IMG/VR virus record: IMGVR_UViG_3300025000_000384
Location: 1 to 26,350 of that record
Strand: one strand, 5' to 3'
Length of the DNA stretch: 26,350 nt
From: a virus
A program made the position numbers and the translations under genes. The number at the start of each line of letters is the position of its first letter. The first letter of the stretch is position 1. Of the stretch, positions 9,755-15,061 are shown in pieces. A model generated the notes under the pieces. The model had not been told where the DNA came from, ran no database searches, and saw nothing but the letters and a program-made list of their open reading frames with translations.

Positions 9755-9883
9755 CTTGGTACTGCACTGGTTGTATGAAATGATACCGTTGTCGGTGGGT
9801 TAAGTCAAATCTTCACCCGGTTAATCTCGCGGTACAAGATATACCACCGATAATGAGAACACTGCAAGCAAAAAGTTTACTTG

Positions 9884-10137
9884 TTACTCAGTCAGCGTGA
9901 AATCCACGTAAAACTTCTGCCCCGGCTTAAACTTCCCGCAAAGATCGGGATTGTTCACGGTCAATGTCAGCGAACCTGACGGCGTAAGCGGGCAAACGTG
10001 TTGTCTTCACTCTCACCATTTGGGCTAAAAGGTGCGTTTCCACAGACCGGATACGCTGACAGTTCTTCCCCTGTGACATCCCCGTTTACGCCTACGATAC
10101 GTTTCACTTGTCCTATCTGCATCTTCGCTCTCATCAT
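9884..10137 (-). pseudogene. Conserved small phage protein broken by a -1 frameshift
   Basis: A strong aaaggag site precedes ATG at 10137. The first frame reads MMRAKMQIGQVKRIVGVNGD, then about 30 more residues to EDNTFARL, and then hits a stop within eight codons. Shifting frame near 9985-9987 gives TPSGSLTLTVNNPDLCGKFK then PGQKFYVDFTLTE and a TAA at 9884-9886. Together the halves match a small phage family whose members run on as EDNT(F/Y)-x-(R/K)-x-TPSGxLTLTxxNPxLxGKFKPGxxFYVDFTPAE. That match is from memory, without a search. One base appears to be missing after the CGC TT of the minus strand. This is either a real inactivating deletion or a sequencing/assembly error; I see no classic slippery heptamer. 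It is the last gene of the leftward operon. Confidence 0.75.
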
Positions 10138-10152
10138 ACTGGTTAATCTCCT

Positions 10153-10326
10153 TTACTTGGATTTCAGCGCCGTCACTTCATTCCGCGCTTCCTGGGCAAG
10201 CGTCTTGACTTTCATCAGGGCGAGTCTCAGCCTTGTCCCTGCTGCCTTGATTCCCTTGTCGTAAAACTTTACAGCGTCATCATCTGCGGCGGCGATTGCT
10301 TCCTTGAGTTCCTGAAACTTATTCAT
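10153..10326 (-). CDS. Histone H1-like (Hc1-type) small DNA-binding protein
   Basis: 57 residues, started by ATG behind a perfect AAGGAGG site. It begins MNKFQELKEAIAAADDDAVK and continues with FYDKGIKAAGTRLR, LALMKVKTLAQEAR and a Lys-rich end. This matches the pattern of Hc1-type histone H1-like proteins (FYxKGNKAAGTRxRKAMQxIKxLAQEIR) found in Bacteroidota, Chlamydiota and phages. Such proteins are basic, helical and bind DNA non-specifically. Here it could compact or coat phage or host DNA. It sits 76 bases after rusA and 15 bases before the frameshifted gene, in the same leftward operon. Confidence 0.8.
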   Translation of the reverse strand: MNKFQELKEAIAAADDDAVKFYDKGIKAAGTRLRLALMKVKTLAQEARNEVTALKSK

Positions 10327-10402
10327 GTGCTTCCTCCTTGGTTGGTGTGGTGCTATTTTTTCTTCTTTCCCTTCTCAAGAGACGCAAGACGTATTGCGTC
10401 GA

Positions 10403-10861
10403 TTACAACAATGGCCCTTTGATCTCAGCTACAGTGATTATGACCCCTGGACAATCCGCGTAAACCTTCTTCACTTCCGGCATCAAGGCTACTTGCGAAT
10501 CGTCTTTCCAAATAACGCCGGTCAACGCGTCTTTGACACAGCGCACGAGTTTATCAAGGTCGGGTTTTACCGTGTGCCATACAGGAGCATCGGGGCGCAA
10601 CTGTTCGCTGTTCTTGCCGGCGCGGTAATGCCCCTTGATGCGCGGCATGTGGAAGGTAAGCGACAGTTTGACTGGTCCAAACATCATCGGCATGTTCTGC
10701 ATCTGAGCGATGGTTCCTATCATCGAGGCCCACGGTTTTTGTTTATCCCCGTTGGTCTGTGTGACGATTGCCCTATGCTTGCCGGATGCCTTGTTTTTGA
10801 TGACGAAGGCTTTTGCGCTGCCTTTAGCAACCGGGACACCTGGGACGAAGAAGGTAATCAT
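10403..10861 (-). CDS. rusA: RusA-type Holliday junction resolvase
   Basis: 152 residues. The N-terminus FFVPGVPVAKGSAKAF is the RusA family opening (GxPxxKxRxR-like). The core KPDLDKLVRCVKDALTG then VIWKDDSQVA carries the catalytic acidic cluster: Asp101, Asp103 and Asp120/Asp121 match the metal-binding aspartates of E. coli RusA. The position of the E. coli catalytic Lys76 appears to be Arg107 if the register is right. RusA dimers cut four-way DNA junctions symmetrically, which phages use to resolve recombination intermediates before packaging. Its ATG overlaps the stop of the upstream gene (TAATG), so it is translationally coupled. It fits with the RecE/RecT-like genes upstream in the operon. 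Confidence 0.93.
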   Translation of the reverse strand: MITFFVPGVPVAKGSAKAFVIKNKASGKHRAIVTQTNGDKQKPWASMIGTIAQMQNMPMMFGPVKLSLTFHMPRIKGHYRAGKNSEQLRPDAPVWHTVKPDLDKLVRCVKDALTGVIWKDDSQVALMPEVKKVYADCPGVIITVAEIKGPLL

Positions 10862-11490
10862 TATCCCTCCACTTCAGGCGGGTCAGGCCATTCTTTGTCA
10901 TCGTCTTCTTTGGGAGAAAAGAGATCCCTGACGTTACTGACCGACTGTTCAGCGGCAAAGTTGAAATCAGTCTGCAACTCTTCAGCGGTCAGGGTGACGG
11001 TTTCAACTTCCTCGTAAGTGTCGCAACGGATGATCCTCTTGACACCGTGTGGCACGTCGAACTCAGCGTAGCACTGCACGTCGCGTTCTTCGCAGCCGGC
11101 CTGGGTGATTTCGGCAATCTCGACGTAGCGTTCTTCTGTTTCATCGATCAGCTTCTTCGCCGCCTTGTCATACGCTTTCTTGTCGAGCTTCGCCTTTGTC
11201 CAAATGTTGATGAGGCGGGACATCTCTTCGCCGTTCTCCGACAACTCTTCCTGGGATAACTTGACGGGAAGTTTACGGGTGAACGGTTTGGACGTGTTGC
11301 CAGTCGAGACGGCTTCTGTCGTTTCAGGAATCGAGTTGGAATGATCGGCAAGACCATTGACTTCGTTTGTCTCGTCTCCTGCGGTAAAGCTGGTAAAGGG
11401 GCTGAAACACTCAAACTCTCTCCCCTCGCCGCCTTCCTGGGTGCAATCCGACCCAGCTTCTTTGCACGTTTCCAGTCTTTCACATTGCAT
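10861..11490 (-). CDS. Conserved phage protein with coiled-coil core and Cys-rich N-terminus
   Basis: 209 residues, ATG behind GGAGG with a 6-base spacer. Residues 1-30 contain four cysteines (C3, C9, C16, C28), possibly metal-binding. Residues of about 30-70 are Ser/Thr/Glu-rich and probably disordered. Residues of about 70-190 (KLPVKLSQEELSENGEEMSR, a helical Lys/Glu stretch, then EERDVQCYAEFDVPHGVKRI and CDTYEEVETVTLTAEE) follow a pattern I know from small hypothetical phage proteins of about 110-130 residues next to recombination genes. The N-terminal extension therefore looks like an addition. Function unknown. It overlaps the upstream gene by 11 bases and rusA by one. Confidence 0.8.
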   Translation of the reverse strand: MQCERLETCKEAGSDCTQEGGEGREFECFSPFTSFTAGDETNEVNGLADHSNSIPETTEAVSTGNTSKPFTRKLPVKLSQEELSENGEEMSRLINIWTKAKLDKKAYDKAAKKLIDETEERYVEIAEITQAGCEERDVQCYAEFDVPHGVKRIIRCDTYEEVETVTLTAEELQTDFNFAAEQSVSNVRDLFSPKEDDDKEWPDPPEVEG

Positions 11491-11860
11491 TTGCTACCTC
11501 CTTTGATTGTGTTGCAAATAACACTGCTTTTCTTAAATGGTCAGGGCATTGAGCAAGTTTGTAATAATGGCAACTCACGGTGCATGGTCTTGCTTTGCAG
11601 TAAAGTGGTTGCATCAACGGTATCCATCTTGAACAGGCCGGCGAACTCATGCGAATATCAGTGCCATAACTGTTAGTCCAATCCTTTTGGCGTAATTGGC
11701 ATTTCCAGTGAACCTGACCTGACCGCATTTCGTTGGAGTGCTTGTGCTTGCACGTCTTGCAACACTCTAGTTTCGGCCCACTGCCGGGACGTGCCGCGTA
11801 ACCATTTGCCTTGTACTTTACTTTTCTGGTTGGCGCGTTGCCAAAAAGATCGGTGTCCAT
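11480..11860 (-). CDS. Cys-rich zinc-ribbon-like phage protein with C-terminal extension
   Basis: 126 residues. The N-terminal 80 (GYAARPGSGPKLECCKTCKH ... KCQLRQKDWT ... GTDIRMSSPACSRW) match a common small phage family of the form GxCxxCxH ... YxKCxLxxxxWTxGxGTDIRxxxPACxxW, with metal-ligand cysteines at C34/C37, C54 and the PAC cysteine. The remaining 45 or so residues (YCKARPCTVSCHYYKLAQCP then DHLRKAVLFATQ) add another Cys cluster I do not know. The ATG at 11860 lacks a Shine-Dalgarno site. It lies 9 bases after the stop of the repeat gene and in the same frame, and 2 bases after the stop of a second repeat frame, so translation probably depends on re-initiation. Confidence 0.75.
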   Translation of the reverse strand: MDTDLFGNAPTRKVKYKANGYAARPGSGPKLECCKTCKHKHSNEMRSGQVHWKCQLRQKDWTNSYGTDIRMSSPACSRWIPLMQPLYCKARPCTVSCHYYKLAQCPDHLRKAVLFATQSKEVANAM

Positions 11861-11869
11861 GGTCAGTGA

Positions 11870-12190
11870 TTAGCCATAGCCATAGCCATTGCCATCGCCA
11901 TCGCCATTGCCATAGCCATAGCCATCGCCATAGCCATTGCCATTGCCATTGCCATCGCCATTGCCATCGCCATTGCCATTGCCATTGCCATTGCCATAGC
12001 CATTGCCATCGCCATCGCCATTGCCATAGCCATAGCCATCGCCATCGCCATAGCCATCGCCATTGCCATAGCCATCGCCATAGCCATCGCCATTGCCATA
12101 GCCATCGCCATTGCCATCGCCATTGCCATAGCCATTGCCATAGCCATAAGACGCTTGGCTGTTTTCCCCTATGAAAGTTTCCCTGTCCAT
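11870..12190 (-). CDS. (Y/N/D)-Gly dipeptide-repeat protein, 106 aa
   Basis: An AAGGAGG site four bases before ATG fixes the start, so this is a genuine translation signal and not just an open repeat frame. Fourteen unique residues (MDRETFIGENSQAS) are followed by 46 dipeptides, each Gly preceded by Tyr (15), Asn (17) or Asp (14), to the stop. Every Gly is GGC, and every variable codon is TAT, AAT or GAT, so only codon position 1 changes. Such a chain should be disordered or condensate-like, with Tyr stickers and Asn/Asp/Gly spacers. No family is recognised. It overlaps the upstream gene by 22 bases and is followed in frame, after one stop and three codons, by the Cys-rich gene. Confidence 0.7.
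   Translation of the reverse strand: MDRETFIGENSQASYGYGNGYGNGDGNGDGYGNGDGYGDGYGNGDGYGDGDGYGYGNGDGDGNGYGNGNGNGNGDGNGDGNGNGNGYGDGYGYGNGDGDGNGYGYG
11873..12148 (-). repeat. 46-copy NATGGC hexanucleotide tandem repeat (N = T, A or G)
   Basis: 276 bases made only of the minus-strand hexamer NATGGC (plus strand GCCATN). Five of six positions are invariant in all 46 copies; the first is T 15 times, A 17 times, G 14 times and never C. Longer sub-patterns recur: the unit order YNDYD twice in a row (units 9-18), and YYNDDNY at units 20-26 and 39-45. This implies segmental duplication by unequal exchange. All three minus frames and one plus frame (His-Ser/Cys/Arg) are open through it, a consequence of the repeat. 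Confidence 0.97.
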
Positions 12191-12510
12191 TTATCCTCCT
12201 TGCAACTGATGTGCATTATGGCTGTAAGCGGGTGGTATTCGATAGGAGGGCATTTGTCCAATACGGTTTTTGAGGTAGGACCGCCCTCGGCTATTTCGCC
12301 AAGCCCTTTCGTTGTTCCCCATACCCTGATGTGCGCGGCGTTTTGCAGCAAGTAGTCACCTGTGGGCAGGACTGAACGATTGCCGATTGCGACGAACCCG
12401 CGTTGAAGAACAACAATAAAAAGATCTCCGTGTATCTCGTTGCGGGTTGTAACGCTGTCTTCTCTAATGTAGGTAATATCATCGATTTTGATTGTTTCGG
12501 GTTTATTCAT
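12169..12510 (-). CDS. Conserved phage protein (WGTTKGLGE family; DUF6948-like architecture)
   Basis: 113 residues, with an AGGAGG site and ATG at 12510. The sequence has a beta-rich N-terminus (IKIDDITYIREDSV, GDLFIVVLQRGFVAIGNRS), then LQNAAHIRVWGTTKGLGEIA, GPTSKTVLDKCP and a C-terminal MHISCKEDKW. This order (IVxLxRGxVxVG, NAxxIRxWGTxKGLGELA, GPTxxTxLDxC, VxAVIxCxE.W) is one I recognise from many phage early regions. It resembles DUF6948-type proteins, but I cannot confirm the assignment. Function unknown. It overlaps the start of the repeat gene by 22 bases. Confidence 0.82.
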   Translation of the reverse strand: MNKPETIKIDDITYIREDSVTTRNEIHGDLFIVVLQRGFVAIGNRSVLPTGDYLLQNAAHIRVWGTTKGLGEIAEGGPTSKTVLDKCPPIEYHPLTAIMHISCKEDKWTGKLS

Positions 12511-12542
12511 GACTGTGTGCCTCCTTTTAATTTATGCTGCAT

Positions 12543-13286
12543 TTAAGAAAAGAGTCCCGACGCTTCCTGTTCTTCTTTGGTGCCGAACTCAGCTACTTCA
12601 GCCTTGCGGATCTCGGCTTCTTCTTCGGGGGAGATGGTGGTTTCACCGGTTGCAACTTCTGCGGCTTCGACTATTGTTGCTGGCTTGAACCGGTCTGTAA
12701 TAGCTGTACGGGTCTGTTCAGGAGTGCCGACATCAACGACTTCTTCGACAGTTTGCATACCCATAAGTATTTCGGGGGCGTACAGTCGGCCAAAGAAGGT
12801 TGCAGAGCGGTAGCGTAACATCAGTTCCGGCATGGTCTTCCATTTACTGCCTGACTTCTCAATCCAACCTTCAGCTTTTGCCATCGCCATAGACACTTGC
12901 GGAGATTCGAGCCGATCACTTGTAGCGAGGTCGGTTGCCCATGCCGTGCAAGTGCGTTTATCCCCTTCGCCGGTCATCTCGAAACGCAAGGGCGAAAACT
13001 TGCCGGTCGAGTTAATGGCGGCGATGATGAACTGCGAAGACCATGACGGTTTGCCGTGGACGATATAAATATTCTGCAAAACTGCGAGTGGTGACGCACC
13101 GATACGATTGGCGATTTCCAAGCCAATGATACAGTTAGGGATATTTCCCTTGAACTCTTTAGGCACGAGGTCGGACGTTGCCAATACCTTTGCTTGGCGC
13201 TGGATCAACTCGAAACCGGACGCGGTGCTAAAGCCTACCTGTGAATCGGTCTGTTCTTGTACCACGAGTTCATTCTTGTCAGTCAT
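12543..13286 (-). CDS. recT: RecT-like single-strand annealing protein
   Basis: 247 residues, AAGGAG ribosome binding site. Hallmarks of a phage RecT-type family are present: GFELIQRQAKVLATSDLVPK, NIPNCIIGLEIANRIGASPL, VLQNIYIVHGKPSWSSQFII, KFSPLRFEMTG, WIEKSGSKWKTMPELMLRYR and SATFFGRLYAPEILMGM. The C-terminal 50 residues are acidic and probably disordered. These proteins coat single strands and anneal complementary ones, usually with an exonuclease that exposes the strands. Such an exonuclease lies upstream in the same operon (15062-15997), and RusA lies downstream. Its ATG overlaps the stop of the preceding gene by ATGA. Confidence 0.88.
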   Translation of the reverse strand: MTDKNELVVQEQTDSQVGFSTASGFELIQRQAKVLATSDLVPKEFKGNIPNCIIGLEIANRIGASPLAVLQNIYIVHGKPSWSSQFIIAAINSTGKFSPLRFEMTGEGDKRTCTAWATDLATSDRLESPQVSMAMAKAEGWIEKSGSKWKTMPELMLRYRSATFFGRLYAPEILMGMQTVEEVVDVGTPEQTRTAITDRFKPATIVEAAEVATGETTISPEEEAEIRKAEVAEFGTKEEQEASGLFS

Positions 13287-13492
13287 GGGTATTTCTCCTT
13301 ATAGTAATCTTCCGTCACTGAGTAAGGCCGCTCATCCTTGTATCCGCAGAAGCATCTTTGGCTAGGAAGGAGGATCTTCGGGTTGGCCTTGGGAAACTTT
13401 TTTTGGCAACCAGGGCATTTTATCCCGAGTGCGTGCCTTAATTCCCGGTGGTGGTCTTTTAAGGCGCGATAATCGTCTATGGTGTCGCTCAT
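13283..13492 (-). CDS. Small zinc-ribbon-like phage protein
   Basis: 69 residues. It starts MSDTIDDYRALKDHHRELRH and continues with CPGCQKKFPKANPKILLPSQ then RCFCGYKDERP, giving two cysteine pairs (CPGC and CFC, with the order CxxC...CxC) that suit a zinc site. Small proteins of the form CPxCxxKxPKAxPxxLLPGQRC occur in phage early operons; function unknown. It is sandwiched between ATGA overlaps on both sides, so it is certainly part of the recombination operon. Confidence 0.8.
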   Translation of the reverse strand: MSDTIDDYRALKDHHRELRHALGIKCPGCQKKFPKANPKILLPSQRCFCGYKDERPYSVTEDYYKEKYP

Positions 13493-13764
13493 AGCGTTTC
13501 AAACCCTCCAACTGTCTCTTCTGCAACCGCCTCCTTGACATGCTGCTTCAAGGGAAGTTCAGGGATGCGCTTCGAGCCGGTGGGCAGGACTTCGATGGCA
13601 ATTTCTTTTTCTTCCACAATTTTTAAAACGTGTTTGCGATCAATGTATTCTTCTGTAACAAACGCAACGGTATCGAGCAACTTGCACAGCGTTCCTATTT
13701 CCTCCGCTGTCAGTTCTTTCGTGAGGATCTTCGCGTCATAGGATAGGTTGATATAGAGTCTCAT
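13489..13764 (-). CDS. Hypothetical protein, 91 aa
   Basis: Begins MRLYINLSYDAKILTKELTA, then a helical stretch (EEIGTLCKLLDTVAFV) and a beta/Lys-rich second half. The ATG has gggggaa upstream, and its stop overlaps the next start by ATGA. No family recognised. No signal peptide, membrane segment or metal motif. Confidence 0.75.
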   Translation of the reverse strand: MRLYINLSYDAKILTKELTAEEIGTLCKLLDTVAFVTEEYIDRKHVLKIVEEKEIAIEVLPTGSKRIPELPLKQHVKEAVAEETVGGFETL

Positions 13765-13765
13765 T

Positions 13766-13891
13766 TCACTTCCCCCTTTGTTTTAATTTAATATCCTTCT
13801 TGTCCAACTCATCGCTGCACTCGTCGCAAGCTGTCAGCCAGGTACAGCCGCAGTCTCGATAACCTAGTAGTCTTTTGAGGTAGGCTAGCAT
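13766..13891 (-). CDS. Tiny Cys-rich protein, 41 aa
   Basis: ATG at 13891 has a ggagag site upstream and overlaps the stop of the upstream gene. The protein begins MLAYLKRLLGYRDCGCTWLT, then ACDECSDELDKK and a Lys-rich tail. C14, C16, C22 and C25 (CxC...CxxC) form a plausible small zinc site. The stop lies one base from the ATG of the downstream 91-residue gene. Function unknown; coding status rests on spacing, ribosome binding site and cysteine pattern. Confidence 0.65.
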   Translation of the reverse strand: MLAYLKRLLGYRDCGCTWLTACDECSDELDKKDIKLKQRGK

Positions 13892-14079
13892 GTCTTTCTC
13901 TCCGCAAGGAACATCTCGCTATCACGAATCGCCCCGTTGATCCTGTTGACGCTCCACGTCCTGATAGTGTCTGAATTAACAAGCCTGTCGTGGCAGAAGA
14001 AGTAGGAGTTCGCGTAGATGTAGGCAATGCAGTCTATCAATTTGTCAATCTGCTGGCCCTTGCGGTACGTTCTCGACAT
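13885..14079 (-). CDS. Hypothetical protein, 64 aa
   Basis: A strong AAGGAGGG site precedes ATG at 14079, although the gene overlaps the end of the upstream diphosphohydrolase-like gene by 35 bases. The protein begins MSRTYRKGQQIDKLIDCIAY and contains YFFCHDRLVNSDTIRTWSV. I do not recognise it. It ends in TAG, which shows that TAG is used as an ordinary stop in this operon. Confidence 0.72.
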   Translation of the reverse strand: MSRTYRKGQQIDKLIDCIAYIYANSYFFCHDRLVNSDTIRTWSVNRINGAIRDSEMFLAERKTC

Positions 14080-14377
14080 TGTTAGCCCTCCTTATGGCTC
14101 CCCATAGCAGTCGTAAAGCATTCCAGGCAATTTGCGCTGCGTGATAAACTCCACCGTCCTTCTCGTTAATGGCTAAAGGTCCGTGTTCTTCAATCTCTTC
14201 CAGATGGCGTTTGATGGATGATATGAAGCGGCGGTTTTCGTTATCAAAATCTTTCTTCCAATTCTCGTAACCGTAGGTATCTTCACCGAACTTGAATACT
14301 GGTACAAGAGGCTTGACAAATGAAAGCGGCATCACGGAATAATCAAGTTTCCCTTGGTCAAATTTCAAACCACTCAT
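14045..14377 (-). CDS. dATP/dGTP diphosphohydrolase-like protein (DUF5664)
   Basis: 110 residues from the ATG at 14377, which I prefer over an in-frame ATG at 14395 because it overlaps the upstream stop as ATGA and has GGAGG upstream. The pattern KFDQGKLDYSVMPLSFVKPL, FKFGEDTYGYENWKK, RRFISSIKRHLEEI and GGVYHAAQIAWNALRLL matches the DUF5664 family (KFDxGKxxxxLLP...FGxxKYGxxNW...RHLxA...SGxxHLAHAxxNALFLL), described as the N-terminal domain of dATP/dGTP diphosphohydrolases and related to MazG-type all-helical NTP pyrophosphatases. Probable role: shaping the dNTP pool, or clearing host nucleotides if the phage uses modified bases. The classic Glu/His motif is partly divergent here (GGVYHAAQ). 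Confidence 0.78.
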   Translation of the reverse strand: MSGLKFDQGKLDYSVMPLSFVKPLVPVFKFGEDTYGYENWKKDFDNENRRFISSIKRHLEEIEEHGPLAINEKDGGVYHAAQIAWNALRLLWGAIRRANNVENVPQGPAD

Positions 14378-14598
14378 TCTGCCCGTTCCTCCCATATCTT
14401 TTCCTCGATTAACTCAAGTGCCTTGTCACTGAGCAATTCGTAAATATCAGCGCCATTGACGATGACCTGTTCAATCAAAGCGAACTCTTCTTCGTCAGGT
14501 TCGATCTTGAGGCCGTCTATGATGCGACCTTTCGAGGCAGGGGTGTAGTCATAGTGGACTTCCATTTCGATGCCGTGAAGGGTGATGAGGACTTCCAT
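14374..14598 (-). CDS. Conserved hypothetical phage protein, 74 aa
   Basis: Begins MEVLITLHGIEMEVHYDYTP, followed by an acidic half ending GADIYELLSDKALELIEEKI. The arrangement of an N-terminal beta hairpin (V-x-G-I-E-x-E-V-x-Y-D-Y-x-P) and C-terminal D-I-Y-x-L-L-S-D-x-A-L-x-x-I-E-E is familiar from small phage proteins of unknown function. Ribosome binding site AAGGAGT precedes the ATG. The stop overlaps the diphosphohydrolase-like start by ATGA. Confidence 0.8.
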   Translation of the reverse strand: MEVLITLHGIEMEVHYDYTPASKGRIIDGLKIEPDEEEFALIEQVIVNGADIYELLSDKALELIEEKIWEERAE

Positions 14599-14621
14599 TG
14601 TTTGACTCCTTAAACCTTTTT

Positions 14622-14665
14622 ATAACTATCGCTGCACCGGACGAGCCGGTGTGCTTGGTCGTTAT
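14622..14665 (-). promoter_or_regulatory. Intercistronic two-stem hairpin (weak example)
   Basis: CACCGG/CCGGTG (6 bp, loop CTCGT) sits inside an outer ATAAC/GTTAT pair with internal loops. On the minus transcript it begins three bases after the upstream stop and ends shortly before the AAGGAGT site of the next gene, like the stronger hairpins near 22.7, 24.0, 24.2 and 25.6 kb. Confidence 0.45.
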
Positions 14666-14667
14666 GA

Positions 14668-15027
14668 TTATCTTTTGTAGCCGGCATCTCGCTCTTGAAT
14701 ATGCTGTAATTTACGGCAAGGCTGGCAGCGATCTTGTGAATTGGCCGGGTTCCTGATTGCCTTTGCCGTTCTAAATTCATAGTTGCCACAATCACACCGA
14801 ACAACCTACCTACTCGGCCTCTCAGAAGACAATCCAATGACGACGAACCTACCGCACCTGATCCCTTTTAAATCAAGCTTGGTGCCGTGAGTGCCTTTCC
14901 ATGTCGGGGGTTTTATGTCCGTTGTGGTATAGCTTGACGGCTTAATTTTAGGGTCAAAATGAGTACCCTTGCCTGTCACCATCGCAGCCGTTTTGTCTTG
15001 CGGAATACTTGATGCTATCTTGTCCAA
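14668..15027 (-). pseudogene. Small Cys-pair phage protein interrupted by an in-frame TAG
   Basis: A TTG start at 15027 behind GGGGGTG reads 73 codons ending GIRCGRFVVIGLSSERPSR, then TAG at 14806-14808. The same frame continues without interruption for 45 codons: VVRCDCGNYEFRTAKAIRNP, then ANSQDRCQPCRKLQHIQERD and AGYKR, to TAA at 14668-14670. Related phage proteins, as I remember them, read GRFxVIGxSxxRPSRWVVRCDCGxYxxRxxKAI...DxCxxCxxxxxxQ with Trp at the TAG position, so a single TGG-to-TAG change explains it. The C-terminal half holds the CDCG...CQPC zinc-type cysteines, so truncation should remove the metal site. Amber suppression, readthrough or sequencing error are alternatives. Confidence 0.78.
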
Positions 15028-15061
15028 AAATTCACCCCCTAAGCCATAATCACTGGTGCCG

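Larger units (their letters stand above)
9172..9883. other. Gene-free convergent region rich in inverted repeats
   Basis: I see no credible gene here. A 96-codon minus-strand frame (9477-9767, GTG start) has no ribosome binding site and is crossed by two terminator-like stems. The region holds nested inverted repeats: TCCTAGA (9251-9257) with TCTAGGA (9361-9367), enclosing ATACTCC (9260-9266) with GGAGTAT (9316-9322). A bulged stem TTTCGAACC/GGTCGAAA lies near 9404-9438. Competing GGGCCGT/ACGGCCC stems occupy 9491-9564, with another terminator at 9710-9754. It separates a plus-strand operon ending at 9171 from a minus-strand operon ending at 9884. It could include a small structured RNA or an attachment site; neither is proven. 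Confidence 0.6.

Noticed and set aside
9477-9767. 96-codon minus-strand frame
   Set aside because: GTG start without ribosome binding site, crossed by two terminator-like stems, and no familiar protein pattern.
10327-10402. Short frame ending in LEKGKKKK between rusA and the Hc1-like gene
   Set aside because: Only about 20 codons after a stop, with no standard start codon and no ribosome binding site.
11863-12147. Met-Ala repeat frame on the minus strand
   Set aside because: It is another frame of the hexamer array; it has no ribosome binding site or unique sequence, unlike the Gly-repeat frame with AAGGAGG and a 14-residue leader.
11873-12148. CRISPR array or diversity-generating retroelement target
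   Set aside because: The unit is a six-base microsatellite with no spacers. No reverse transcriptase or template repeat is seen, and variation is not limited to template adenines.
11791-12174. Plus-strand His-Ser/Cys/Arg repeat frame
   Set aside because: Open only because the hexamer lacks stops in that frame; no start signal and it is antisense to coupled genes.
14806-14808. Genome-wide recoding of TAG
   Set aside because: TAG ends other well-supported genes here (for example those ending at 12169, 13885, 15062 and 25631).
14610-14837. 75-codon minus-strand frame
   Set aside because: It is the wrong frame of the amber-interrupted gene, whose own frame carries the CDCG...CQPC pattern.
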